Source: Atrichornis clamosus (lineage: Eukaryota > Chordata > Aves > Passeriformes > Menuridae). Taken from it: a stretch of DNA of 64,000 nt. The position numbers were made by a program, and so were the translations under genes. The stretch spans positions 186,001 through 250,000 of the forward strand of contig WBMZ01012783.1 in NCBI GenBank assembly GCA_013400975.1, in the 5' to 3' direction. Below the pieces are notes generated by a model. The model was given only the letters and a program-made list of their open reading frames with translations. It was not told where the DNA came from and did no database searches. Shown one piece after another: positions 1-13,024 of this stretch (within the stretch, counting starts at the first letter, position 1; each line of letters begins with the position of its first letter).

Positions 1-82
1 GTTTAGTAGTAATATTTATAGTAGAACTTTAGTAGCAATATTTTGGTGGTATTTTAGTAGTATTACTCAGTAGTATTTTAGA
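1..82. repeat. Degenerate TAGTA-rich simple repeat at the window edge
   Basis: The first 80 bases repeat variants of TTTAGTAGTAATATT and ATTTTAGTAGTATTA about five times, with drifted spacing. It is an old, interrupted microsatellite or minisatellite that may continue left of the window. No coding content. Confidence 0.6.
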
Positions 83-3000
83 AATATGAGAAAAGGCATC
101 CAAAAAAGATTGGTCTGGACACAACTGGTGTTTTCTTATTTTTAATATTTTTACAGGTACTATGGCGGGTTTTGCAGTGCTATGCAAAGCCATACTTTAC
201 AGATATAACCTACCCATTTGAAGAATAAGAAGCAGTATACTCATTTAAATGTAATAAATTTCTCAATTTATTAGCATATGGTGTATGGATACCTTTCCTT
301 CCCTGACCCCACCCCCTTTCTATCCAATATTCCTTTTTTCTTTCCTTTTTTTCCTTCCTGTTTTAGAATCCCCTGTCTTCATATTCAATCCTTAAATTAT
401 GTTTTAGGAAGATATGTCAGTCCATAACTTAGAGGAGTCCAAAACTCAGAACAGTCCACTCCAGATATTGGAATCTAGTTCTGTTCTTTCCTATTTTCCT
501 GAAGAATGATTTGATCACATGGCAGTAGGAAATCTCTGTTTATTTCTATTTTTGGAAATGTACACTTTGTAAAGGAGAAGTGCACTGGACAAAAAGATTT
601 GAGAAAAAGAAAAATATTCTGTTTCGCTCTGTATATTTCACTATGTACACATCTGAGAAAAAAGAAACCTGTTTTGCAATTCCTGCTCCAGTTGATTAGT
701 ATTTTTATTCTAGTTATGTATTAAAGCATCTTTGCATTCATTAATTTAGTTGCAATATCTTCCTTCTCCCCAAGAAATTAATTTGATACATTAATACAGG
801 TTTGGCATCACCTGCATCAGACTGTAGATGAGGGAAGAATTGAGGGCCTACATTTTGGATTTGTGTTTCCAAATTCCATTTAACTGTTACACCAGGCAGT
901 GAAAGTCTTTTACAGATTAAGGCTTTAAACTTTTATACCTCAAGTCGTAAAACAGAGATACAGAACTTTTAATATCTCACAACATTGCTGAAAGGTTTAA
1001 TTCACTGACACGGATTGAAAATTTCTTGAATAAAACCCTTGAATGAAAGACATAGAAATGCAAATGTAGCTGTCTTTGCAGAGGAACTGTGGAAAGGATT
1101 TCTCTTAAACAGGCTTGTCAAGCTTGACCATATAATACTCATTGCTTGCTAGGCATGTCTGCTCAATAGCTGAACAAACACAGGATCTACTTTGACTCCC
1201 TTTTTTTCTCTGTTTTAATGAACAACTTGAGCAGGCACTCTCATTTCACAAACAACAGATAGCTTCTATGTTCTTTGCCAAACTGAACCATCTTTAAATT
1301 GTTCACTTTGGTTTTCCCTCATCAAGAAAATTATCTTTCTCTGGATGAAGGAATAATGAAGTTTAGTCATCCATTTGCTCTTGTATTTAGGAAAAAAACC
1401 ACCCAAACCAGAAGCTCTGTTCTTCTGAGCACTAACACCCAAGTGAAAAAGGAACAGTCCCCTATCATGCTTGTTAGCATATCTTATGCATACATGGGAT
1501 GAAATCTCATGCAATTCTTGTTGATAAAGAATTATATTTAAATAAGCAATGGAATAAACACAGTCAACTGAGAAGATTTAGGGTTAACTCCTTTTAATCC
1601 ATACTGCAAATAAAACCTCTTTTATCTTCTTTTTCTTATACCCCTCCCCATTTACCTTCTTGGAGAATGGTATTTTAAAATAAGACAAATACTTTAAAAT
1701 TTAAACCAGACAGTATCTGTAATACACTGTGAATTGTTCAATATAGTTGTAGTTTTAGCTTCCTTAATATGTGTTCTCTAAAGTATATTATTGGCTTTGA
1801 AAGGATTAATAGCTAAAGAGGCTTCCAAGATTTACTGCTCATAAATCTATTCATTTACTTTTCTTCCCACATGTTAATTTTATACTTTTAATATTTTTAC
1901 ACTATATTGTTGTGAAATATTGAGAATGGCCAACACTCTACATACATGGCTTATGACCAGGAATGATAAGGCTTTCTTTCGATTAAAAAGCTTAAAAAAG
2001 TGTATGATACAGCTACAGTTTCACGAAGAACTGCCGGATTTCAGGGGATGATAATTATGTTGACATTAAGTGATCACAAATTCTAAACCAGGCACTAGAC
2101 GGATGAAATTAGTTGCAGTGATTGAATATAAAAGTAAATAAACATTTTCTTCCCCATTTCTGACAAAAAACCAGCATTTTTTTCTGTAATCTACTTCACC
2201 TCACATTTTTAAGAGTTGCAGATTTTGTTTTAACAAAAGTAGCAGAAGTTGTTTATTTTCAAAATCCAAAACACATAAGTCTTTTTCATGACACTTCCTT
2301 AAATATCAATATTTTATTTTTAAGTTGAATTTATTAGATGAGTAACCCATGAAATGCACAGAGTAATAACAGAAAATTAAAAATTACACCTTTAGGTTTG
2401 CTTTGGGTTTGTGGAGGAGGGGCGTGATTTTCTGCAAAAGCAAATTAAAGATGAAGGATAAAAATTAGGAGGGATATTTAAAAAGTCAGATTGGCCTTAT
2501 TTAATTAGGATTTTAGTATGCCTTATAAAAATCAATCCAGTCTTTCTAATGCTTCCTGTATTACTGTGCAGCTGCTGTCATTTATGTAATCTTAGTGCAC
2601 ATCTTAGAGTAGAAGTGCAAAATACAGTCTGAGCATATTTGCATACTTTTTTGGGCTTCATTTTATTTTCATTATTTGCTTTTGACCCTTTCAACATTTT
2701 AAATACATTTGTTTGAATTGAACTGTGCCTATTTGAGGAGAAATTTACTGTTTCTATAGTTATGTGCAATAAGGTAGTGTCTGACCAGAATTCTTTCCAA
2801 AAATGGACTTGTTCTTTGACCGTGGGAAGAAGCAGAGTTTAAGAATGATACAGGATAATTATCACAGAACTCTGAGGGAAAAACCTAACAAATTCTTTAA
2901 AATGGCTGTTTCTCAGTTATACAGAAGCTGAAAAATGAATTATTCTAAGCTTAATGACAAGAAAGCAATAAGTTGTACTGTGAGCATTTTCAAAATATTA

Positions 3001-4127
3001 TAACTAAGTGGCCTGAGTAAGAACAGACAAATAACAAAAGTATATATTTACTTTGAAATAAAGTCATCTTTCTGTGCCCTGCCCTTAAAAAGGACAGTAC
3101 AAGAATAAAAGTTACAGTAAAAAATAACCTTGACCATGAGCCAAATGTGACCTGCTGATACATGCATTAAAATCAACAGCAGTTGTCCAAATACATTTAA
3201 GACAACTTTTGTTACTAAATGTATTCAAATTGGAAATCCCCCTTTACAGGAGTTTGAAAAGCTACACAAATGATCTCGGAATCATATCCTGTGAGCCAAG
3301 GAAATTTTAAGCTTTTTGACTATTTAGAAGTAAGATAGGTTGAAAAGAATATCGACATTACTCTCTTTTGTGGGGGGACAAATCCCAATAGAAATGGAGC
3401 AAGTTCCGAAGTTGTATCAGGCCCATCTGGTCTGGGTTCCTGAAGTCAGAAAACAAAACTTTCAATGGAAAATCTATTCCCCCATACTTAGACTGTGATC
3501 TTCTTCTGATGGTTATCTCTGAGTTGCAGTGTTGCATTGAGTTTTGTTTTCTAGAGCATGGTTTCATAGCTGGATGTTAGGGAAGAAAATGGCATGTGAG
3601 TTTACCAAAGGATTTAATTATAACCTTGAGAATTAGTCCTGCTTGTGTCTTTAAGATGTACACCTATAAGTTAACAACAGTCACCAGGGGCTGACAAGGA
3701 CCTGCCTACACTGAAAATATTGTTTGTTAGGTTCTAGCAAAGTTTGACCCCTAACTGTTAATACTAAGCATGATTTCCAGTGAGCTATGTTGTCTACCAT
3801 CTGCCAATCAACACTTATGTTCTAACGTGTGGTCTCAACTCAAGAAACAAACTGAATATGGATTGGTCTGTGGGACAAACTTCACAAGTGTGCAGAACTG
3901 CAGCATCCTGCTTTTTCTAATCTAATCAGTAGAATGCAGAACGAAAAACACTTTAACCTCCTTTAGGACAATAGAAAAGTGTCAGCATACTGAATTTTGT
4001 AATGAAGAATAGCAAAACACTTTTGCTGCCACTCTGCTTGCTTTAACAATGATGCTCATCAAACAGGTTTGAAAATTACCTTTGCACATATTTATGAGCT
4101 AAAAATTTTAAAAAAAATAAAAGAATC
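83..4127. other. Unique AT-rich non-coding DNA
   Basis: No repeat family, RNA gene or exon was recognised. Open frames are under about 85 codons and lack coding-like codon use. Pyrimidine tracts (for example near 295-365) are isolated. The sequence is compatible with a large intron or gene desert. Confidence 0.5.
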
Positions 4128-4575
4128 CAAAAAAACCCACCTGAACCACCTTCACCACTCCCTCCTTCTACCCAGGCTCAACTTCCCTACTTCACTTTCA
4201 ATTCCTCTACCTCTTCCCCCTGAGTGGCACAGGCAGATGGGAAATGAGAGTTGTGGTCATTACATAACAGCTTCTCTATGATGCTTCTTCCTCCTCAGAC
4301 TTTACCCTCTACTCCATGCTGGGTGTTTTCCATGGGCTGCTGTCCTTTAGGATAATCCAGCTCCAGTGTGGCTTCTTCATGGGCTGCAATTCCTTTCAGG
4401 GAATATGCACTTACTCTGACAGGCTCCTCCATGGACTGCAGGTGGACAACCTGCTTCACCATGGTCTTCTCCAGGAGCTGCATGAGAACCTCAGGTCCTC
4501 GGTCTGGAGCACATCCTCCCGCGCCTTGTTCTGGGGCCTTGGTGTCTGCAGAGTTGTTTGTCTCATTGTTGCTTT
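4128..4575 (-). mobile_element. Truncated solo LTR fragment, minus orientation (same family as 40.4-41.6 kb)
   Basis: This stretch aligns by eye, in the same order, with the middle of the LTR at 40,690-41,340. Shared landmarks are a C-rich start with CCCAGGCTCAACTTC, then TGGCACAGGCAGATGGG, then repeated CCATGGGCTGC / CCATGGACTGCAG units, then CACCATGGTCTTCTCCAG, and finally TTGGTGTCTGCAGAGTTGTT. Both the R/U5 end and the U3 start seen in the 40-kb copy are missing, so it is truncated or decayed on both sides, and no target duplication can be given. The orientation is inferred from the 40-kb copy. Local base composition is clearly richer in GC than its flanks. Two overlapping open frames of 89 and 95 codons here are by-products of the repeat units. 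Family name not assigned. Confidence 0.75.
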
Positions 4576-5010
4576 GTTTTTGTAGTGGTGGTTCTGCGAG
4601 GTCTTTTTGGGTTTTGTCCTCCCCCTCCCTCTGCCCCCCAAATAGTTCTGGTTAGATCCACAACTAGGACTTTACAAGTTGGTGGTCCTATTTAAAGAAG
4701 TACCTTACTTTTTATTAGCTACTTCTAAGTCAATGAATATATGATACCAAATAAGGCTGTATACCCTTGCAAAACTATAATGTTCTTTATCAAAGATTAT
4801 TGATCTTATCCTAGATCTGGCTTAATATAAAGTGTCATCTTAAATCCCAAAGAACTTCCCATATTCCAAATCTCCATTCTGGCCTTTTATCTATGAACTA
4901 CAGTACAATGGGGGGTTTTGTGTAAAACTGTGCTTTATCTATCAGAAATGCTTAATTTAGCAGTTACTTATGCTGTATAGGAGTGACAAAAGAGGAAGTG
5001 TTTCAGAGAG

Positions 5011-5073
5011 TTGTATTTATTTTGTATTTGTATTTTGTATTCGTATTTTGTGTTTGTATTGTATGTATGTATT
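5011..5073. repeat. Degenerate (TTTGTAT)n minisatellite
   Basis: Seven-base units of the type TTTGTAT / TTCGTAT / TGTTTGTAT occur about eight times in 63 bases and end in GTATGTATGTATTGAG. The open frame that starts here reads as a low-complexity Tyr/Phe/Val/Leu peptide and is an artefact of the repeat. Confidence 0.75.
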
Positions 5074-8000
5074 GAGTTATTTATGTTTGGAGTAAGGCAC
5101 ACACAGATTTTTTTTTTAACTGTACTTCAGCTCTGCACTGTTTCAAGGGACAGTTGTATTTGTGAATTTCCAATCAAATGCAAGACTTTCTATTTGAAAG
5201 AGATTCTTTGCCCAGAATGACCATCACAACTGCCTTCCCTCTACAAGAGAGAGTGTGGTGGTAAAGGGAGAGAAACTGAACAAAAACTTTATTACTAAAA
5301 CGTTTTTGCAGGACTAACTTTTTTTTGGAGGGGAGGATGCTAAAATAGTAATGAAGGTAGTTGCCACTATTAGTATCTAAACTATAAAATTCAAGAATTA
5401 GGAATGAACATTTAACACGTGCTCAAGTCATCTATAACAAGATGTTCTTGTTCTTGTGGTGTATCTTAAGGATGGTTCAGCAGTCCTGGTTTTATAGTGA
5501 TTGATTTTTCTTCATCAGATCTGTTCCACACCATAAGATTATGAAAAAACATGTTTTATTTTCGAGATAATACCTGTATTTTAAAAATCTGTCAATCCTT
5601 TGAAGAATCCAAAGGAATTAACTAAGGGCAAAGAATTTAATCTGTCTTTAAAATTAGAAAACCAATACACCATAACCTTATTGTGAATTAACACATAAAC
5701 GTCCTACCAGGAAGGTGTGATGTTAATACATTACAGTTAATGGATTGCCTCTAAAAGATTCCAGAAGAGTGGAGACAATATGTAATAAAAGACGTGGGGG
5801 CCTACAAGTTAATGCTGCTCCACCAGTACTTTGTTGCCAGATACTTGGACCAGAAAACAAATTTTCAAATGGCTCCTTGACTAGGGGCTTCAGAAGGATA
5901 AACAAAAAGAAAAAAACATATAGGGCACTCGTCTGCATAATGTTAGAGTGCAGACTGAATTCCTATCTCTTCCTTCACCATTTTATACAAAAAAACCAAA
6001 CCAAACCGAAACAAAAAAGCTGGCATCTCTTTGCCACATTTTTTTTCAAATGAAGCAAATGCAAATGCCCAAATGAGGGGACCTGACCATTCTCAGAGGA
6101 CCCACAAAACTCTCCAGAGTACCTCTGACTCAGGTTAGCAGTGAGAAGGGTGACTCAGCCCTTCTTAGGGAACTTGGAATCTTCTTCCAAGGGATCATCA
6201 AGGGGCTATTTTGGATCACAGTTTCAGTGCTGAGTGCACCTCCTCTTCTCTGTGTGTCCTTCATGTCATTCTTTGGAACCAATGCCACAACTTGAGGGTC
6301 ATAACTCCATAATATGCTTTCTCTTTCTTCTCCAGCTCTTCCAAGGGTGACCTCCCACTGAGGGACTGCAAGAAGTGTGAGCCCTGTGGACTTGTGTGCC
6401 ATCCTGTCTCTATGGGTTACTGTTACAGAAACACCAGGGCAGAGAATTGATCAGATATTGATCAATGTAGCTGCAAACAGTGTTCAGTTATTTGAGTTTT
6501 CTATGAACCTGCAAGGAAATGAATCAGTAAGGAAAGTGTGCTGTAGATCAGTCAAGTAAGACACACTTTATTTCAGGAAATTTTGGAAAAAGTTGTAGCT
6601 TGCCGAATAGCCTGCAGCAAAGTTTACACACTTTTTCTGCGTCATTTGGAGACAAAGGATAAAGACAGCTCTCAATACACCAGTACCAATACTTTTTGAT
6701 GGGATTTTTTCATACTTCGACACCAAGGAATGTATCATACACATTTCCTGAAGACAGTGGCCACTGAATACTATCACAGCTATTCAGAAAGCTGTTGGAT
6801 GCTATTCTGTGCTTTCCTTATGTCCAGAACTTTAAATTGGCTGTCTATGCTGAATATAATGAATATGTAGAGAAAAGGGATTACCAGTGTATGTCAACAC
6901 ATATACTGAAGAGGTTTCCTGAAAATGTAAGTATTTTGTCAGTTTCTTCTTTATAGACAATGATATTAAACACTTAATTGGGATTAAGAAGTAACTACAG
7001 TCAGTAAATGAAAAAAGTGCAATTGTCTTCATTATGTGAGAAGAAAAGACAGATATTAAGTTAGTTCTGTTAGTTTGACATAGTATGAACTTTTGTTGTT
7101 AATTGCAGTGTTGAGATGTTGCAAGACACACAGGAGTCAATGTAAGAGTCTCAATTTTCCAGTAATTCACCTGTGTGATTACAGTTTAGGTTTTATTGTT
7201 AATTTGATTTCTTGTGGAAACAAAGATTAATTTTTCAATGCATATGTTTTAGTATTATAACTCTTAAATTAAGGAACCTGCATATTATTATTATTAATTG
7301 TAATTTTTAATAACGGCATTCAGAAATGGTTTTTCTTTCTGATTCATTAAAAATTCTTTTATATCACTGCTAAATATCAGACTACTTCTGGTTTGAGGTA
7401 GTAGAAATGTTTGTCTACTGAACAGACTTGATGAGAGTTCCTGTGTCAATATCTAGAACTACCTGAAAAAATGTCCAAAAGAAACAAATCCTGATATTCT
7501 ATGAGTCTTTAATACAAAGAGCATTCTTCTCTCCAAATATTTTTCATTGAGTGACTCTCACAATGTAGAGATACTGATGTAAAAGAGGATTCATTTGACA
7601 TTCTTGTTTTGTCTTTCAACTTGTGTTTCTAAAGGTTTGGGATAAGCAAAACAACTAAATATTGTGACAAATAAGTCAGTGCATCAAAGAGGTAAAATAG
7701 TAATAAAACATTCTAAGAACTACAGTGAAGCAAAGAAGCATATCCTGGAGGGACTTTAAGCTCCATTTGTCATTAATTTATTGGCACAACTTTGTGAATA
7801 TTCCATTATAGAAACAACTTAACCAGCTATCTGTGAAATCCTATATGTCTGCCAATTGGTGATTTTCTTTTGGAGTTGTCAGCACTTTTCACTGTACATA
7901 AGGCAACTTACTATGAAGGATGAAAGAATAAACAAAATCAATAGCTAAGCTTTTTTTTTGATGTTGAAATTCAGGTGGAGAAAATAACCTATTTAGAACA

Positions 8001-8274
8001 AGCACAAGTTAATTGAATCACATGAAAACACTGTCATATATTATTCTGGAAAGAGTATAGTATAACATTATTCTCTGTCTCTAAAGCAACAGTCATGTTG
8101 CTGTTCTTATGCATTTCCTTTTTCTGTTCATGGAAAAAGTCAAATTACATATCACAAAATATGCAAAAATATATGTAAAAGTCAAATGACATACTGTAAG
8201 AACAAGTCAATAAAATTCCATTTAACATTTTTGTTAATTATGAAGTTGTATTGCAGATCTCTCCTTAGGTACTT
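5074..8274. other. Unique AT-rich DNA with one GC-richer patch near 6.1-6.45 kb
   Basis: Nothing recognisable as a gene or repeat family. The patch from about 6,080 to 6,450 is less AT-rich and contains a splice-acceptor-like tract followed by a short cysteine-rich open segment on the plus strand (see findings). A 90-codon open frame on the opposite strand overlaps it. Neither is accepted as a gene. Confidence 0.45.
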
Positions 8275-8327
8275 TGATGATTTTTTTTTCCAATATATAA
8301 GGTTCACAAACACAACCAGGACACGTG
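8275..8327 (+). repeat. Unnamed repeat, copy 1 of 2
   Basis: Resembles 9,360-9,409. Both begin TGATG, pass through a T-rich and AATA stretch, and end with a near-identical 19-base core at 8,309-8,327 (AACACAACCAGGACACGTG), which matches the second copy at 17 of 19 positions. It is likely a pair of old dispersed-repeat fragments, family unknown. Confidence 0.4.
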
Positions 8328-9359
8328 CAACTTTTTGATAAAATCAAGTCCCTCTCCAGCCTGCCTCTTCTAGTGATTTATTTCCCGACCTAGACTCTAC
8401 CTTCACTGCTTAAACCAGTAGTCCTGCCTTTCATTATTATTGAATAATATATATTTTTAAAATTATATTAAAATTATTCATAACATGATAGAGTTCCTTT
8501 TAAGAAGAAATTACTTGATTGTCTTGAAATACAGCCCAGATTTTCAAATGCAGTCTTTTCACCCCTCAGTTTTTCAGACAATTTCCCATAACTTTGGTCT
8601 GCTTAAAACTACTAGCAAAAGGGGTTTGGTCATTTCAGACTTGACTTTTATCCCTCTTAGCCCACTTGTGCTTGTCTTCTTTGGCACACAGACTGATGAC
8701 AGTAAGGTTGAGGAAGGAAAGAGGGATGAGCAACAGGTTAATATCTAGAAGAAGTTTGCTACATTATGTGAAGAAGGGATAAAACAATTGCATTACAGTG
8801 AATATCATTATTTTTGCAATTAGTAAATCACAGCACTTGAATCTACCTATTCTTTCCCCAGAGTAAAACAATGACTTTGGCTTTCCTGAGTTCACTGTGT
8901 TATCACGGATATTTTTTTAAAATATATTCAAAGTAGACACAGTTCTGTGGCTTGTCTGAGTTGTCATTTTTATCCATCACAAGCACTCTTCACAACTCTT
9001 AAAATGATTGAATCAGATTTAATATGTATATATCACACAAACACATATATAAGCCTATATTTATATACATAAATAAGTATAGAAAGAATTACATCTTTCA
9101 GACACAGAGTTATAAATGTCTTGCATTTTTCTCTGAAAGGAGTATTTGAGCTATACTATTTCAGTTTCTAGTTTTCAGCAGCACAATGTCTGAATTTGCT
9201 AGTCCTTTTAGTTTCAAACTGAACAGGATTGCTCTGGCTCTACAATAAATCTAGTTCTCACATAATTTTTTCTTTCTCACATTTCATACTCATCCTGTGT
9301 CACATTCTATCTTTTCCCTTTGCTTTCTTTTTTCCTATTGGTTACATTCTATGTTTCAG

Positions 9360-9409
9360 TGATGCTATTTTCTAAAATACAATGTCCATGAACACAACCA
9401 GAACATGTG
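9360..9409 (+). repeat. Unnamed repeat, copy 2 of 2
   Basis: Second copy of the segment at 8,275-8,327. The core AACACAACCAGAACATGTG lies at 9,391-9,409. It has the same orientation and lies about 1.08 kb downstream. Outside roughly 50 bases the similarity is lost. Confidence 0.4.
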
Positions 9410-9547
9410 GTTCTTCACACACTCTTCTTTGCAACTCAAAATCCTCCAGTAAGGCATACTGAATTTTTTCAGCAAAACAGGTGTCAATTATAAAAGCAAC
9501 TTTGCCAAAAGCAAAACATGCCAAAAGAAACATGCTGTTAGAAACAG

Positions 9548-9572
9548 CAACAAAGGGTCAACAAAGGGTCAA
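9548..9572 (+). repeat. 11-bp perfect tandem duplication
   Basis: The unit CAACAAAGGGT occurs twice head to tail with a partial third unit (CAA), in otherwise unique DNA. Probably a replication-slippage product. Confidence 0.85.
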
Positions 9573-12500
9573 AAAAATGCATATTTTTTTACTTCTTCAA
9601 CCACTACTTTGACTTTAACAATTAAAAATGGTATCAACATTTTCAGGTTTATGTTTGATTGGTAGTTGTGTTTTTGTTCATTTTGATATAATGCAAAACA
9701 GAAAAAAAATCCACCAAAAACCTGATTCTGGGAAAATTTGGAACAAAAATTTTGAAATATTAGAATTTTCAGCTGAAAGAAAAATCCCATTTTGAACAAA
9801 TACTGGGTTTTTATCACTTTACCATCATTCCATATTTTTTCTCTCCAGGGACACACAGATGTATGCTTTGAACAGGTTTCTGTAGAAATTTTATCCAAAA
9901 GTTGAATGAGGGCACAGCCTGTGCTGGCTTGCTGTTAAATCTTGGTTTCCCATCCCACAAGGAGCAACTGACCCTCACTACTCCCTGACAGGTGTGGAGA
10001 GGAATGGCCAGCTATTTAAATAAGTAATATTTTTTTGGAATGTCAGGAAGCAGTTTTCTTGGTTGGCTTTCAGCAGTGGTGGTTCCTATTTCTTCAGCCC
10101 AGGCCTTCACTGAATGCGAGGGGCAGCAGGTCAGGAGAAGAGGAACCATGGCAAGGAACAATCCTTACAGTTCTGGCAGTGAGGAATATGAGACAGAACT
10201 CAAGGGAAGCTTTGGCCTTTGTCACCTCTACCTATTGCTTCCAAGGAGGCTGGAGACAGTTTAAACTCATCAGCTTAGTTTTGCCTGGAAAATTGTATAA
10301 TATTTCCCATAACTGGAGGAACTTACCTTAGTTACCAAGTAAAGTCAGCTTCAGTAGGCAACACCTATCCTATTCAAGACTCAAATAATATTTGAGATTT
10401 CCATGCAGAACCTGGAAATTATCTTATATGTTACCTGGAGGAAAATCTGCAATACTGTAAAGGCTATATTAAGCTTTGCTAAAATATGTATTTCTACTGA
10501 AGATAGAATCATAATAGAGATATTCGTGTTGTCTGATGAGTTGAGCATTTTGTTTCTCCTGATTTTTGCCTGATATACATATTCCAATCTTGAATTTTGC
10601 CTTTGGAGCAACCTTATCATTTCTGCAATTATTTTTCTTTCCATTAATGTGAAAAATGTTTGAAGTCTGAGCAACTCCTTTCATAAGAAAAGGCTTCATA
10701 TCTCTGTGGAAACCCTCTTCAAAGCTTCATGTCACAGTGGGAAGAAAAGCCTTTTATAAAAGCTCACATTGTTTGAAGTAATTATCTTAATCTCTTGGCA
10801 CTGAGTGGATATATAATTTTTAAGATATCTGTGTAAGTGAGCAAGGCCTTTTGCTCTGCTCAGATACTTTGTTTATTTAAGATTCTATTGCTGTTGTCAG
10901 TGTCAGTATATTAAGCAAATGTATCTCATTAAGCTAAGAAATGTGCATATTGCTTTGTTAATAAATTCATGTTAAATAGTCAATTCAGGCTTTAGAAAAC
11001 AATGTAATGAAAATTTATAATGATTAGGACCATTTTTTAAACACCAAAGCAGCACTGAATAGCAATTTAAAATGAAATAGCAAGGGAAAAAAAGTTTAAA
11101 AAAAATGCAAGGCCACTTATTTTGTGTACATATGTACATTTGTATTTGAAGTATCTGTGCAATTGATATAATGATTACTCTAACTAAGGTACATTAAAAT
11201 ATTATTAAAAATAATGTTTTACTTGCGACCCTGAAGCAACATATTTTGAGTTGTTTTAGAATTGGTTGTGGAGACATGTTTTGTTCAGACACATATTTGA
11301 AATATCAGTTCAGCTACATTTTTTTTAAAATATTTGAAACATAGACCTACAGAGATGCAAAATACTCAGCACATATAATATCAACTGCAGCTAAAGTAAT
11401 GGTGGTTTCATGGTTTCCTATAAGCTTGAACTGTCAGGTTTCTGCTACCAATAAGTAACATTTTGAACTTAAATCAACTTAAGCTTGAAATAATCTATTT
11501 TATCGAGTCACATAAAATAGTGTAAATATTTAGGAAGAGAAAATATCTCAGCAAAGTTGTAAATTAGAATAACACTTACTTTTGTCACAGCAATGTCTAG
11601 TGTTTATTATAAATTATTTATTCATTATCTCACTCTCAAAGAATACAGGACAGCTTCTTTCATGTTGAGACATTTTTACTTGGTTTGCAATTTTCAAATG
11701 AATTTCCAAGAAGTTCTCAAATTTTTGGAATCTTTAACACATAACTGCTTAACTTTAAAAAATAGTCTCAAAGACATTTATGTGTACTTCAGTGTACACA
11801 TTTTATTGGTGGTACAACTGAAGAAATGAAGACAGCAAAGGATGTGAAAGAAAGTACTTCATAGTCACAAATGTTACTGCAATCTGGAATTTCCTTGGGT
11901 TTCTGAAACTGTTACTGGTAAGATCCTCTGTTTTTTGCAGATGTTTTACTTTTTATCCACTCATTGCCCACTGATTAGAAATGCAGAGGTCGTGAGAAAT
12001 ATTAATTACCTGTGCCAAGTGACAGACAAACCACAGGCGAGAAACATAGCAGGTATTTCAAGAATTGAAGCAGCATTCACAACTTTTGCTTTGAATAAGA
12101 CACAAACAGCTATCCAAAAGCTCAGATTTTTTAGAGTTTGAGGGAGAGGAGTATTTTTTTTTATGGTAATTATTTAATTTAAAGCTTCACTTATTGTTTC
12201 AGTTAAAAGACAATATATTCTTAATTCTACCTTTTTGGGTTTTTCACTTTCAGTCTAAATCCAGGCATGTTAAAACATATTTCTTCTCTCTACCGCCCCC
12301 AGAAAAGATGTCTCTAACCCTAGCTTTGAATCATGACCTCTACCTAAGGAAGAGCACTTTTTAATGTATTATAAGCCTCAGCACCACAAGAATATTGGGT
12401 TTAATTGATCTCTTGCAGCAACCTAATTCATGCCCAAGCATGATGAGATATCTCAAGATACCTCAACTCTGATGAGTTGACAAAGGAGTAATTTTCCCCA

Positions 12501-13024
12501 CTAAAAACCTTTTCCACAGGGTAAAATGCATTTGAATTTTGGTTCCAAATACGGGTATTTTGGATTAGAAATTAACACTGGGATTTAATTAAAAATTAAA
12601 AATACCTTCAGAGGCAAAAACCTGACCAGATCATAGACTTTCTATCATGACATCTTCTGAGAGAAGTTATTAGGAGTTTTAATAAAACAGGTTTTATATT
12701 TGTTCAACTGTGTGCAACTTCTAGCTGTGTTGTCGAAAGCAACACTTAATCTACGTGGGAACATAGGAATGGCATCCTGCCATCATAAGCATCAATATTA
12801 GACAGTTGTTTTCATAAAGTGCAAGCTCCACTAAAAAGTTGACAAATGGTAGGGGAGTTTTGCATGGATTTTGTTCCCCCATTCGTTTAGAAGGATACTT
12901 AGCTCTCTGCTTCACAGGGTTTAGATAATTTTCATATTCATAAGGGCTGTCCTAGTGGACCTGCAGCTCTACCATCCGCCTTCCACTCACAGCTCTCTGC
13001 CCTCATCTTCTTGTTAAATATTCC
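9573..13024. other. Unique AT-rich DNA
   Basis: No gene or known repeat recognised. The stretch 9,900-10,340 is GC-richer and carries overlapping 98- and 74-codon open frames with no recognisable domain. A 14-bp perfect palindrome lies at 11,125-11,138. Parts near 10,830-10,990 look like conserved non-coding DNA (A/T-rich, low simple repeat content), but that cannot be tested here. Confidence 0.4.

Noticed and set aside
6130..6402. 90-codon minus-strand frame
   Set aside because: No domain recognised; it overlaps a competing plus-strand exon-like segment and has no flanking splice or poly(A) signals.
10035..10331. 98-codon frame in a GC-richer patch
   Set aside because: Overlapping frames are equally open and nothing in the translation is recognisable.
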